Below, in pieces: positions 32,331 to 43,160 of a DNA stretch of 64,000 nt (within the stretch, counting starts at the first letter, position 1; each line of letters begins with the position of its first letter). The stretch is from assembly GCF_000227135.1 (NCBI RefSeq), contig NC_018256.1, positions 1,104,052 through 1,168,051 of the forward strand, read 5' to 3'. The stretch is from Leishmania donovani. Its lineage: Eukaryota > Euglenozoa > Kinetoplastea > Trypanosomatida > Trypanosomatidae. The position numbers and the translations under genes are program-made. Under the pieces are notes generated by a model that saw only the letters and a list, made by a program, of their open reading frames with translations, had not been told where the DNA came from and did not search any database.

Positions 32331-33353
32331 ATGACGGACAAAAGCGTCTATGGCGGTCTCTTTCAAGACCCGCCGTACCTGTCCTCCGACCCGGATCCGA
32401 AAAAGACGGACCCCTACGACAAGAAGGATGCCATCCCGTCAAGGTACTTGGGCAAGAATATGACGATCGGCGGCCGTGTGCCGCCTGGCCAGCACCCCGA
32501 CGCCTACTTCGACAAGAGGTTCCTCACCCTCGCCTCCTCGGAGCAGAATGGAGGTAAGCCGGTGGACTACGACGAAAGCAAGCGGCTCACCGCCGCCTCC
32601 AAGACAAACACCAAGAACGCCATCTCCGACAAAGAGTTTTGCTACTCATCGTACCCGGAGAAGAGCACCGGCCCGGGCAGCTACTATGGATGCTTTCAGA
32701 ATCGCCCGTACGAATACATGACGGAGCCGTGGGATGATGGAAAGTCCAAGAAGAAGAGGACAACGAAGACGAAGGAGGAGGAGCCGACGCACTTGCCTAA
32801 CATCAAGACGAACCCCACCAAGAAGGGCACGTATGGCTACCCCGGACTGCTACTGAGCAACCCTTCTTACGACGACGACTGGAAGAAGGACTACGCTGCA
32901 GCAGAGGCAAACAGGGCACGCAGGGAGCGTAAGCAGGGCCCCGCACCAAAGGCTCTAGGGCCACCGTTTCACATTCCTGGTGTGAGCCACTCTTACATCG
33001 ACGAGATGCCGAATACAGGTGTGTCCGCGGTGTATGCGGCCTACGAGGCCCCGGCAGATAGCGCTGCTGCGAAGCGCAAGGCCAAGAGGGAAGCTGCGGC
33101 TGCTCCTACCCTAGTCCACGAGCGCGCGTTCTACGGGTCTGCCAACCGGTCCGGCGAGCCGGGTTGCCTGAACCCGTTCCCCAACGTGTGGGTGCACCCG
33201 GATGAGACGCAGCCGTCGAAGTTCGCGCTGCGCAAACAGGCGCAGAAGGAGAAGGAGGAGGCGGCTCGGCAGCCCAAAAGAACCGAAGTGTGGAGGCCGA
33301 ACTCTTTCGGGAAGACGTCTGTAGTGTCCTCGTGCCTTCGCCGATTCTACTGA
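32331..33353 (+). CDS. CFAP96-like (C4orf47 family) flagellar protein
   Basis: 340 aa from the ATG at 32331. The order of short conserved blocks matches the CFAP96/C4orf47 (UPF0602) family: VYGGLFQDP at the start, PGQHPDAYFDKRFLTL, the GPGSYYGCF block near 120, NPTKKGTYGYPGLLLSNP near 162, PPFHIPGVSHSYIDEMP, and ERAFYGS...GCLNPFPNVWVHP near the end. Human CFAP96 is a cilia- and centrosome-associated protein, so a flagellar or basal-body microtubule role in Leishmania is likely. The protein is basic, Tyr/Pro-rich and without membrane segments or enzyme motifs, which fits a microtubule-associated structural role. The assignment comes from pattern recognition against remembered family sequence. 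Confidence 0.8.
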   Translation: MTDKSVYGGLFQDPPYLSSDPDPKKTDPYDKKDAIPSRYLGKNMTIGGRVPPGQHPDAYFDKRFLTLASSEQNGGKPVDYDESKRLTAASKTNTKNAISDKEFCYSSYPEKSTGPGSYYGCFQNRPYEYMTEPWDDGKSKKKRTTKTKEEEPTHLPNIKTNPTKKGTYGYPGLLLSNPSYDDDWKKDYAAAEANRARRERKQGPAPKALGPPFHIPGVSHSYIDEMPNTGVSAVYAAYEAPADSAAAKRKAKREAAAAPTLVHERAFYGSANRSGEPGCLNPFPNVWVHPDETQPSKFALRKQAQKEKEEAARQPKRTEVWRPNSFGKTSVVSSCLRRFY

Positions 33354-33839
33354 GCGACTCGGTCCCTGTCGTTGTTGTTGCCGATCAAAGTCTCCCCTAA
33401 TCAGCCTTGCTTTCTGTGCGAGAGTGTGTGTGTTCTCTTGCTGGCAGGGCTGCATCTCCTTTCTCACTCGTCTTTGCGGGGAAAGATCTGCAGGGCTCTT
33501 CTTTGGAGTTCCGTGGCCGGTGCTCGGCTAGCTGCCGTAGACGGTGGATAGGGCGGATGTGGCGAGGTGGGGACCGGCGAGGAAGGCAACACGCCGTCTC
33601 ACTCCGTGCTTCTGACCCTCTGATCATGGATGATCACTTGCGTGCCTGCCGCCCTGCGATGCTGGCACTGCGGGATCTGCCAGCCCTCCTCTCTTTCTAC
33701 CTCACTCCTTGTTCTTTCTCTACCGCCGGTGAAGGAAAAGGGTAGGGGGAAAGCCCCTGGAAAAAAGGGCAAATACGGGCTGCGCGTGCACCCTTCCCCT
33801 TCCCAGGGTCTCCCTTCGCCTTTGCTTTGATATCTGAAA

Positions 33840-34037
33840 ATGCTGCTGTCGTTGGATTTCATCACTCTCGTTGCGCGCATGTACGCTAACCTCCTCTCCC
33901 CCTACTGCCTTGACCGGGGGGAGGAAAGGGGCCTTTCGGAGTTGTCTGCCTGGAGCCACTTATACTTCTTTTCCGTTTCCGGATCCTTCCGCATGTACAG
34001 CGAAGAATTCACGATGGACGAGATTGAAAGGAGGTAA
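33840..34037 (+). CDS. Possible small ORF, 65 aa
   Basis: ATG at 33840 to TAA at 34035-34037. The translation has balanced, protein-like composition with aromatic and acidic residues (ends FRMYSEEFTMDEIERR) and many C/G third positions, unlike the low-complexity frames around it. No domain, signal or membrane segment is obvious. It lies about 490 bp downstream of the CFAP96-like gene and could be part of that 3' UTR. Low confidence; conservation would decide. Confidence 0.22.
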   Translation: MLLSLDFITLVARMYANLLSPYCLDRGEERGLSELSAWSHLYFFSVSGSFRMYSEEFTMDEIERR

Positions 34038-35211
34038 GGGGGAGGGGAAGCCGCCGACTGAGGCGTCTTTTTGCTCGCTCTCACCTCCTGTGTCGCGTGC
34101 GCTCTCATCGGCGTCTAGCGGCACACCCTATCCGTTATCCTCGCTCATCTCTCCACTTCCGCACCATCACCTCTTTGGCCTCCCCTCTCTCGCCCTTCTT
34201 TTCGTTTGTTTGCTCGCTTTTTCATTGCCCATGTATGCTGTGAGGAGAACCTGACTCCTGTGATTCCTGTGCTCCTGCCTTTCCCTTCTCAGCCTGCCCC
34301 CCTCCCTTCCCTTCCCTTTCCTCGCAGCCTCATCTGGCGCGGCGTGCATTCTGACATATGATGTCTCTGTTGACGGGCAATCGCAAAGACAGCGACACTA
34401 ACGAGAATGCGCAGTACGCGAAAACAGCTCGTCTTCGTTCGACTCTTCTCTCCATGCATTCTCTCTCCTTTGAGTTTCCCCACTTCTACGTTGGCCTGAC
34501 TAGCAGCCGTTCCCACACTCAAAGGACCTGGAGAAGAGCGGTGGCGAGAAGCTACGGGCAAACTTCGTACATGACGGCGCCAATCGTGGGGCCCCGCGCT
34601 GAACGATCCCCTCCTCATCGTCCAGCGCGCCTTGACTTCCCCTCTCTTCTTTCACTTTCCTGTTCTCCCCTTCCCTACTCTCTATCTACTGATTTGTTTC
34701 TTCGAATTTCCGGCTGCTTGCACACACCCCGTTTGCGTGTATGTCCCCGCACACATATGCGCATGCCATGATGCGCGTTCGCTGTGTTGTTGCGTTTGCC
34801 GCTCAACTTCTTTTTGTACTGCTTCGACTCACTGTTTGCACTGTGTGAGCGTCGCTGCTCTTACGCCCATATATATATATATATGCACGCCAACATGCAC
34901 AACGTTGCACATACCGGTCAAGGGCTTTTTTCCCGACTTCCGCTCTTTTTTATTGTTCTTTTTTCTGACCTTCTCGTGTTTTCAAGCGTTGCCTCGCTCG
35001 AGCCCTCCTCGGTTCGAGCGCACGCACATCCTTGATCATTACCCCGCAGCTCCCCGCGCGTTACACGCACGCCTACACGGTTGCTCATACACACCCGCAC
35101 ACGATCCGAGGTTTGCTTTCATACACATCCATACACCCTCCCCTCCCTCCCTTCCCTGCTCCGCCCCCCTCCTCTCCTTACCCAACCTACGTCGGCACCC
35201 TCTCTACAACA

Positions 35212-35213
35212 AG
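35212..35213 (+). promoter_or_regulatory. Candidate spliced-leader acceptor AG for the NEK gene
   Basis: First AG after the C/T-rich belt 35130-35205. It gives a 5' UTR of about 126 nt that contains the CA microsatellite. Confidence 0.4.
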
Positions 35214-35298
35214 AGACACACAACACGCGCTGACAAGAGCAGATTCACAAGAAAGAAAAAGAGTGCTCCTTTCTCTCACACGCTCTCTCTCTCTCACA

Positions 35299-35305
<7 letters not shown>

Positions 35306-35338
<33 letters not shown>
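35306..35338 (+). repeat. CA dinucleotide microsatellite abutting the NEK start codon
   Basis: An uninterrupted ACAC run of 33 bases, extended upstream by an interrupted CA/CT stretch. It ends in CAG directly joined to the ATG at 35340, so it forms the last part of the 5' UTR. Confidence 0.95.
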
Positions 35339-35339
<1 letters not shown>

Positions 35340-35340
<1 letters not shown>

Positions 35341-36845
35341 TGGCGCAGGTAGCAGAGGAGTCGCGGGCGCTGGAGAGCCTCGTGTTCCGCAACAAGTACC
35401 GCCAAATCAAGTCGATCGGCAAAGGCAGCTTCGGCGAGGCGGTACTCGTCCGCTCAAAGTCGGATGGCAAGCGCTACGTGGCCAAGGCAATCGACTCCAT
35501 CTCCATGACGCCCAAAGAGCGGCGTGACGTGCAGAATGAGATTCGCATTCTAGCCGCCGTCGACCACCCCAACATCATTCGCTACCACGAGCACTTCGAG
35601 GATGACACTCTCATCTTCATTATCATGGAATACGCCGACGGCGGCGACTTGAGCTCCCGTATAAAGGAGGCAAAGAAGCAAGACGTGCCGCAGCCCTTCG
35701 ACCCGAACTTGGCGATGTTCTGGTTTCTGCAGATCTGTATGGCGCTCAAGTACCTGCACGACAACCACATCCTTCACCGCGACCTCAAGACGGCCAACAT
35801 TTTCCTCACCTCCAAGAACGTGGTGAAGCTCGGCGACTTCGGTATTTCAACAATCCTGCAGAACACGATGGCATGCGCCAAGACGGTGTGCGGCACCCCC
35901 TACTATTTCTCGCCGGAGCTCTGCCAAAGCAAGCCGTATAACAACAAGAGCGATGTGTGGGCTCTCGGAGTCGTCTTCTACGAGACCCTCACGCTGCACC
36001 GCCCCTTCAACGCCAAGACGCTGAAGGACCTACTAAAGAAGATATTAGCAGGTAACTACGACCCAATCCCCACCACAATTCCGGTGGAGATGCGCTCCCT
36101 GTGTGCCAGCCTGCTTCAGGTGAACTACCTGCAGCGCCCCAGCATCAACCGCATCCTAGAGAGCTCCTACGTGCAGAGCACCCTGCGCAGCTTCAGTGAG
36201 GACTTGGCCCGCCAGGTGGAGAAGGACCGTACCGACTTCGAGGCGAGGAAGCTTAGCGAGCGCGAGAAGCATGCTCAGTCGAGCCCCGTGAAGGAGGCGG
36301 TGGCGAGGATGCCGCAGGAGCCGGCAAAACCACAACTCAGCGAGCGCGAGCAGATGGCGATGCTGCGCGGCATGGACCGCGAGAAGATGAAGGCAATGCT
36401 GGCGAAGCAGGCCGCTGAGGAAAAGTCCGCGCCGAAGACCGCAGCGGCTCCTGAGCAGATGGGCCATCCCGACGTGGATGATGATGGCGACTACATTGCA
36501 CAGAAGAAGGCCATGGTGCAGAACACCAAGGAAATTGTGGGCAAGTCAAACCTTGGCGGGCACCCAGAGGAGTTCGGCGACGGCCCTGCCGACAGCGCCC
36601 CACAGGTGGAGACGATCACGATGGCGAATGGGCGCACGGTGCTTGCCTCCAACGTACGCGACCACCTGGAGGCGGAGATGGGTTCTGAGCTGCTGAATCG
36701 CGCTGTCGAGCTTTACAACTCTGGTATGATGAGCGGCCTCACGAACTCGGAGATGCAGCACGAGCTGAGTGAACTCTTAGGACCGAAGTTTGCGCACAAC
36801 TCCAACGCCATCACGAAGCTGGCTGTCTGGGAGGGAAAGCAGTAG
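35340..36845 (+). CDS. NIMA-related (NEK) serine/threonine protein kinase
   Basis: 501 aa from the ATG at 35340. The frame is open far upstream, but only through C/T and CA tracts. The N-terminal kinase domain (about 20-275) is complete: Gly loop GKGSFGEAVLV near 27, lysine in YVAKAI, catalytic loop ILHRDLKTANIFL near 146, LGDFGIS near 164, and the NEK-type activation segment CGTPYYFSPELC near 185. LKKILAGNYDPIP and the following RPSINRIL also fit NEKs. The C-terminal half is charged, with a twice-used LSERE motif (LSEREKHAQ, LSEREQMAM) and Lys/Ala/Glu coil, and ends in a folded-looking segment (LNRAVELYNSGMM). NEKs are expanded in trypanosomatids and mostly serve flagellum, basal-body or cell-cycle functions. 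The exact orthologue is not identified. Confidence 0.92.
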
Positions 36846-39800
36846 GCCCTTGGCGCCATGGGAAAGACATCCACATGCGAGTCTTGCTCGTGACGCTGTG
36901 ATTGCGGTGCGAAAGCACAGGGAAGGGAGAGGAATGAGGTGTGCTATATGGCACCTGCTTCGTCGTCTTTTTGCTGAGTGTCGCATCTGGTGCCATGTGT
37001 GGTGAACCACTGTGCTTGCTAATACAATTCCGGTATCATGCGCTGTGCGCACGGGAGCGAGGAAAACGAAAAGGTGCTCTCATACATCTCCCTTTCTTCA
37101 CCCAAACGCATACAGTTGTCGGGGCAGGTGTGGTGGTTGCGCTGGCGCTGGTGTTGATTGCTTCTTTTATATGAGGATGTGCTGTGCTGTTCTTGCTTCC
37201 TTCCTGTCGTGCCTTTTTTTTCTGTTCGTCTTTTTCTTTTTGACGTTGTCCGCCGCAGTGTCGTTGCCGTCGCTGTTGCTGCCCCCCCCCCCTTTTCCTC
37301 CGTTGTTTGCCAATGCTTGCGCGTGCATTCTGGTGCCCTGTTCCTTCCTGAAGCCAGTCGACCACCGCTCCTCGCCTCATCGCTGCCCCTTCCTCCCCTC
37401 CTCAGTTTTCTGCGGTTCCTCTCTCTCTCCCATATTGTCTCTCTCTCTGTGTGTGTGTGTGTGCTTGCGCCCACTCTGTTCTAACACCTATCTGCGTGAT
37501 GGCAAATGTGTCCTCCTTCTTCCAACGCTAGCTCCGTTTCCTCGCTTCCTGTTGGTAATCACCGATACCCACGCCTGGGACGCTCATGGATGAGAGGGAG
37601 AAGTTCGCGAGATACACAGGGAAGGGGAAGGGGAGTAGAGAGGCAAAGCAACGGCGAAGAGGAGAGAAACAAAACACTCATGAAAACGAGCGTAGCGATA
37701 TCCCTCTCTTTTCCACAGCGCCCACGTACACACGTATGTGCGCGAAGGGGAGGGAGTTGCACATCTTAAGAAGCGAACACGTCTCTTGTCCTTTGTTCTT
37801 TTCACTCCCCTTTTTTCCTTTTCTTGAGATAGCGGCAGCAGCAGCGAATAGTCACAGTAAAACACCACGAGAAGAGGAGGAGGAGGGCTTGCAAACCGTT
37901 GCGCGCTTGAAGCGCCGCCCCCCCCCTCTCTCCCCGGGCGTGCACACAAACGAGCTGACACATACACAAACTGCCATCGAGAAAGGGGTGGAGAAGGGGT
38001 TGTGCAGCTTGATCTTAAATCACAGACACACGCACACAAAATCGTCCGCCGTCATGTACGTTCCCACGCGCTCTATGCGCGAATGAATGCATCTATACAC
38101 ACACACATATATATATATATACACGCTTTGGCGCGCACTCAGCGATGGTGTGCATGGTGGCGACGACTACAGCGACCAGGTGTGGCGTTGTGCTCTCTCT
38201 TTCTCTTCCGTTTGTGTTTGCCATCACTTCTATATCGTTCTTGTTCCCCTTTTGTTCCTTTTAGTCTCTTTTCCTGTTGTTCCGGTTTTCCATTCTCACA
38301 ATGGATGTGATTTTCGGCGAGATCGAATGGGCGGCCACGCGTGGGTCCAAGGAACACGTGTCTGCCGTAGTGTTTGCTTCTGTTGTGTGGGTGTGTCTGG
38401 GCATGATGATGGGTCGGCGCAAGGGGGAGGGGCGTAGGGCCGGGGCACGGCCGAGATAGATAATGGCGAAGTGCTGTAAGCCGCTCTTTTTCGTCGAAAG
38501 GAGGTGAGACGGAGGTTGCACCATTGAAGAGCGCCGTTCGCTCTCGCTGTCTCAACCTCTTTTTTCACCCCCCCCCTTCCTGCTGCGTGATCTCCCTCTT
38601 TTCTTTTGTTCCGTTGGTCTTCTTCACCTCCTCTGCGCCTACTTGCTCTCCGTGGGTGGCACTCGTACGCAAAACACTCGTATGCGTGTGTGTGCACGCT
38701 TGCGTAGGAGTGTGCACGTTTTGTGTGTCTTCTACTTTTTTCCACATGTGTGCGCTTTAGCGTGTAGAAGTGTGCGTGCGTGTTTTTGTGCGTGGCAGTT
38801 GTGCATGCGCTTCTTTCCTTTTTCATGTTCTCCCTTTTTTCTTTGTCTCTGTCTCTCTCTCTCCTTTTTTTCCTGTATTGGCCGGTGGAGGATGCCGCTG
38901 GCGCGCGTATGCAACGGTGTCGACTACTAGAGCGAGAACAGCCCTCCTCCCCCTTCCCCCCTCTCTTCCCTTCCTCCCAACGAAAAAGAAATAAAACTCT
39001 CACACAACCCCAACATATACCTATATATATATATGTACCAAAAGGAAATAGAACAGTCCCCGAAAGTGTGAATTCAACCCAAGCGAAGAAGGACACGTTG
39101 GTGGTGGAGGCCTGTCAGCGGGAGGGGGAGAGGTTGGATGTTTGCATGAAAAGTAAGGGTTAGAGAGTCGCGGGGTTGGTGGTGGCTACTGTGTTGGCTC
39201 TCTCGCTAGCTCGCCTTTTCTGTTTTTATTTGCTTTCTGTCACCTCTCTTAGACTGGTGCGCTTTGGCAGGAGACTCGAATAGCCAGTCTCTTCGTCTTT
39301 TCCTCCCACTCGAAGGCGAAGAGGGGCTTGCCGTTGCAACCCTTACACGGTTTGTGACAAGCCAGTGTCGAGGAACCGTTGCGCCCCGCCTCCTGCTTGC
39401 ACTGCTTTGCGCATTCAAAGTAGCCTGTTCTCGGTGCTCCTACATTTTCGCGCGCAGGCCAAGTATCGGGAAGGCGACAGCTGCCCATCTTTGATGCTGT
39501 ATGCGCGCCTTTCATCCGTCGCCGTCCGAGCCGCCACCTCCGGTTCTTGGTCCTCCGTCCCGGTGTGTGTTCCGTGGTCCTCCTACACTCCTGGTGCTCT
39601 TCCTCCGTTCTCAACTGCCACTCCATTGAACCCCACCCTGGTGCTGCAATCAATGCCCTTATGAAGGGTAGGAAAAGAAGTAAAAACGAACACAGAGGGT
39701 GGAAGCGCTGCGCTTTTTTATTCTAAACGGCTGTGCGCGTGAGCTTTCCCCGACCAAGTAAGTCTTTTCTCTGCAGCCCCCCCCCCCCCCCACACACACA

Positions 39801-39946
39801 CACACACACACCNNNNNNNNNNNNNNNNNNNNNNNNNNNNNNNNNNNNNNNNNNNNNNNNNNNNNNNNNNNNNNNNNNNNNNNNNNNNNNNNNNNNNNNN
39901 NNNNNNNNNNNGAGTTTTTCCCCCCCCATATTATCTTTTCCCCCCC

Positions 39947-39977
<31 letters not shown>

Positions 39978-40198
39978 ACACAACCACTTTACGTCTACAG
40001 CAACGTTGTCGCACGCAGCCAGGTCTCTTTGCCGTTGTTGTGTTCACTTGAAGCTCGTGGTCTTGCTAGTGGCGGCCTTGGACGAGACAGGCAGGGGCCT
40101 CCGCACACACACATACACACACACACATAGAAGAGACCTGTCGACTTCATTCGTTTCCGCGTTTGATCTGTCATTCAATCCACTTCGTTCTCTGCGAC
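36846..40198. other. Long intergenic region (3.35 kb) with one assembly gap
   Basis: No + strand gene is supported. It is mostly C/T-rich with an AT dinucleotide run near 38107-38121, another near 39022-39032, and C-run/CA-repeat blocks on both sides of the gap 39813-39911. A stretch at 39245-39660 lacks the usual pyrimidine bias and carries an antisense open frame of 125 codons (39249-39626, - strand), described under findings. Confidence 0.5.
39813..39911. other. Assembly gap (99 N)
   Basis: A run of 99 N between two low-complexity blocks, each a C run followed by CA repeats. The fixed 99-base size is shared by all five gaps in the window, so it is a placeholder, not a measured length. Confidence 0.98.
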
Positions 40199-42587
40199 AT
40201 GCACCGTAATCGTATCCGCGTGCGACCGGCTGGTAGCAGTCGTCTTTCAAGCGGCAACAGCTCGATGGCTCACATGAGTTTTGACGGCGCCGATGTGCCT
40301 TTTTGTGATCTTCGAGCAGCTGCGCCGCGGCCAGCCGAGAGCTCATTCGCGGCGCCCAACAGCCATGCGTGGAGTGCACCGTCGCCGTCCTCGCCGTACG
40401 ACGCCAACGAGTCGGGCGAAGGCTGGCGGTACGTGCGTCGTATCGCCAACCTTGCCTACAATACCGTCAGTGGGGTGCTAGGCGTGCTGCATGCGAAGCC
40501 ACACGGGGAGGCCAATGCGTCCACGGACAACAACACCTCTGCCGCGGCTCCGGCGCAAAGCTACTCTGGTGCCCCGCGACCGCCTGAAGAGACGCACGTA
40601 GCCGACACCATCGAGCTCCGCCGGCCGCGACGCAGCACAGCTCAGCATCATGTGCCCCCGCCGCAGCCCCCGGTCTCCGAGCCGGCACCGCAGACGCGCG
40701 ATGCGCCGCTCACTTACCCCTCGGCGCGAGAGGCTCCACAGTGCCAAATCACGGTGAACCAGTACTTCGCGGCACCTGAGCGCAGCATCTATCCTATGGT
40801 GTTTGCACATCCAGACGAGGCCACCACTTACCGTCGCGCCCCCGCTTACCCGTCTCGTGCGAGTCTTCTTACTGTCCCGTCCAGCCTGCAGGTCCATGCC
40901 AAGCGCCCGCGCCTCGCGTCTCCTCCGGCAGCTGCCGCGGAGTCACGGATGCGCAAGGCACCAAAAACAGCCACTGACAACGACGCCTGCGATGCGTCGC
41001 TGAGCAACGCTCCCTCGGCCATCCCGCCGGGCTCGCAGGAGAACTCCTTGACGGTGCCTATCGGGTCGCTTGCGACGGTAAGACTGTTTGGCAAGGCAAA
41101 TGCATTCAGCAATGATGACGCCTCTGTTGCTGCGAAGCCCGCTGCCCCGCTGGCCGATGTGCCTACCGCGAAGGCACCTCTCTTTGGAGGCACAACGACA
41201 CCTACAGCTGCCGCTGCAGCCCCCAACTTGTTTGTTTTCGGCTCAAAACCTGCAGACACGATTCCTGCGCGTTCTGTCCCTGCGGCACCCGCCTTTGGCG
41301 CCCCGAAGCCGAACTCGTTTGTGAAGGCGGGCCCACCGGCGGTTATTCCGGATGACGGTGCGTTTGCGCCCAACGCGGATAGCGACGACGATGACAAGGG
41401 CAACGACAAGGGCACGAGACCCCCTAAGGAAAGCTCGGCACCGGCAAAGGCGCCGTTCAGCTTTAGCCCCGCTGGGGTGAAGCCCGCCTTCGGCGCGACG
41501 CCACCGTTGTCTACGGGAGCACCCGCAAACCCCTTCTCCTTCTCAGCTAAGCCTGCCGAGAAGGCGGACGCCCCTGCGGCACCCGCCTTTGGCGCCCCGA
41601 ANNNNNNNNNNNNNNNNNNNNNNNNNNNNNNNNNNNNNNNNNNNNNNNNNNNNNNNNNNNNNNNNNNNNNNNNNNNNNNNNNNNNNNNNNNNNNNNNNNN
41701 AAACCCCTTCTCCTTCTCAGCTAAGCCTGCCGAGAAGGCGGACGCCCCTGCGGCACCCGCCTTTGGCGCCCCGAAGCCGAACTCGTTTGTGAAGGCGGGC
41801 CCACCGGCGGTTATTCCGGATGACGGTGCGTTTGCGCCCAACGCGGATAGCGACGACGATGACAAGGGCAACGACAAGGGCACGAGACCCCCTAAGGAAA
41901 GCTCGGCACCGGCAAAGGCGCCGTTCAGCTTTAGCCCCGCTGGGGTGAAGCCCGCCTTCGGCGCGACGCCACCGTTGTCTACGGGAGCACCCGCAAACCC
42001 CTTCTCCTTCTCAGCTAAGCCTGCCGAGAAGGCGGACGCCCCTGCGGCACCCGCCTTTGGCGCCCCGAAGCCGAACTCGTTTGTGAAGGCGGGCCCACCG
42101 GCGGTTATTCCGGATGACGGTGCGTTTGCGCCCAACGCGGATAGCGACGACGATGACAAGGGCAACGACAANNNNNNNNNNNNNNNNNNNNNNNNNNNNN
42201 NNNNNNNNNNNNNNNNNNNNNNNNNNNNNNNNNNNNNNNNNNNNNNNNNNNNNNNNNNNNNNNNNNNNNNTTATTCCGGATGACGGTGCGTTTGCGCCCA
42301 ACGCGGATAGCGACGACGATGACAAGGGCAACGACAAGAAGGCCAAGGCTGAAAGTGCCACCCCGGGTGGTAGAAGCGGTCCCTTCTCATTCAACCTGAA
42401 CTCGAATCGCGCGAAGCCAGCTTTTGGATCCGGTTTTGCATTTGGAGGATCTTCATCGCTCGGGGCAAGCACGGGTGCCTCCGGGACCGCGGCCAATCCC
42501 TTCTCGTTCCCCAACCACCCCACGCCGACAGAGTCGTTTGGCGCTTCATGCAGCCCCAGCTTCTCCTTTCCCACTTCAAAGAAGTGA
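40199..42587 (+). CDS. FG-repeat nucleoporin-like protein, interrupted by two assembly gaps
   Basis: ATG at 40199 (MHRNRIRVRPAG), stop TGA 42585-42587. The N-terminal 350 residues are Pro/Ala/Ser-rich with a short helical segment (WRYVRRIANLAYNTVSGVLG). Next comes a 98-residue tandem repeat with FG-type motifs (PAFGAP, PAFGATP, NPFSFSAK) and an acidic DSDDDDKGNDK stretch in each unit. The end is FG-rich (FGSGFAFGGSSS). FG repeats line the nuclear pore and bind transport receptors. The frame changes by one across gap 42172-42270, but repeat phase shows that the placeholder length causes this. If gap flanks are merged by their overlaps the protein is 682 aa; each further unit adds 98. Which trypanosomatid Nup this is cannot be said. 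Confidence 0.75.
41602..41700. other. Assembly gap (99 N) in the nucleoporin repeat
   Basis: The 75 bases before the gap (41527-41601) are repeated just after it (41701-41775). By repeat phase the real content is either an overlap of 75 bases or 219 bases plus whole 294-bp units. Both keep the reading frame. Confidence 0.95.
42172..42270. other. Assembly gap (99 N) in the nucleoporin repeat, breaks the frame
   Basis: The 67 bases before the gap (42105-42171) recur directly after it (42271-42337). Phase gives an overlap of 67 or 227 bases plus whole units. Either restores the frame that the 99-N spacer breaks. Confidence 0.95.
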
Positions 42588-43160
42588 AGACATTTTTGTT
42601 CTCTGTGCAAGTGCAGTGCATCGGTGCGGCCACTCTGGCGCGCTTTCTTGCTCTGCTCACGATCTCTCTCTCCTAACTTCTGCACTCGTTGTGCACGCTG
42701 TCCGAGACGGTGTACAGCACGGAGAGTTGGCGACGGCAGACCGTGCGAGGCAGTCGAGGGAATAGCGGGAAGTCGTCGCTGCACCTCGGCCGCCGCGTAG
42801 ACGTCGAGCAGCACTTCTTTGTTGGCATGCCCTTTATTAAAGTGTAAGCGTGTGCGTATGTCCTGTCGGGCCGCACCTATGACCCGGTGTCTCCCCCTGC
42901 CGTTTAGCCGCTATGATAATATCCGTTGGTTCCTCTCTTGTATGTTTGCGTGTGTGCGTGTGCCCGTTTGCTGGCCGTATGTAGTTCGCGTGTCTCCGGT
43001 TTCGATGCCACACACACACACACACAGCCACACAGACACGCTTCTTCTTTTGCGATAGAGGCCAGCAGTGAGTTTTGTTTGCTGTTCAGGCGTTTTTTTT
43101 TTTGCGTTTTGGGCGGCTACGCAGAGACGCTGCGTGCGGTGTTGCGCGCTTTTTTTCGTT

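Larger units (their letters stand above)
33354..35339. other. Intergenic region
   Basis: Holds a possible 65-codon small ORF (33840-34037, listed separately), long C/T tracts (34080-34330, 34620-34720, 35130-35205), an AT dinucleotide run near 34869-34883, and a CA microsatellite that reaches the NEK start codon. No other gene is supported. Confidence 0.55.
41277..42338 (+). repeat. 294-bp (98-codon) tandem repeat inside the nucleoporin gene
   Basis: The landmark GCCTTTGGCGCCCCGAA occurs at 41291, 41585, 41759 and 42053. Spacings of 294 bp (41291 to 41585, and 41759 to 42053) give the period; the 174-bp spacing between them spans the first gap. Visible copies appear identical at the base level. 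The repeat ends near 42338, where the sequence diverges into the unique 3' end. Confidence 0.92.

Noticed and set aside
34960..35030. tRNA-like GGTTCGAGCG (T-loop)
   Set aside because: No matching acceptor stem, anticodon arm or A-box around it.
34632..35339. 236-residue N-terminal extension of the NEK kinase
   Set aside because: Translation of pyrimidine and CA tracts; the kinase domain starts just after the ATG at 35340.
40846..42171. Long - strand frame opposite the nucleoporin (441 codons)
   Set aside because: It is the mirror of the GC-rich repeat and contains the same gap; no domain, and all other genes are on the + strand.
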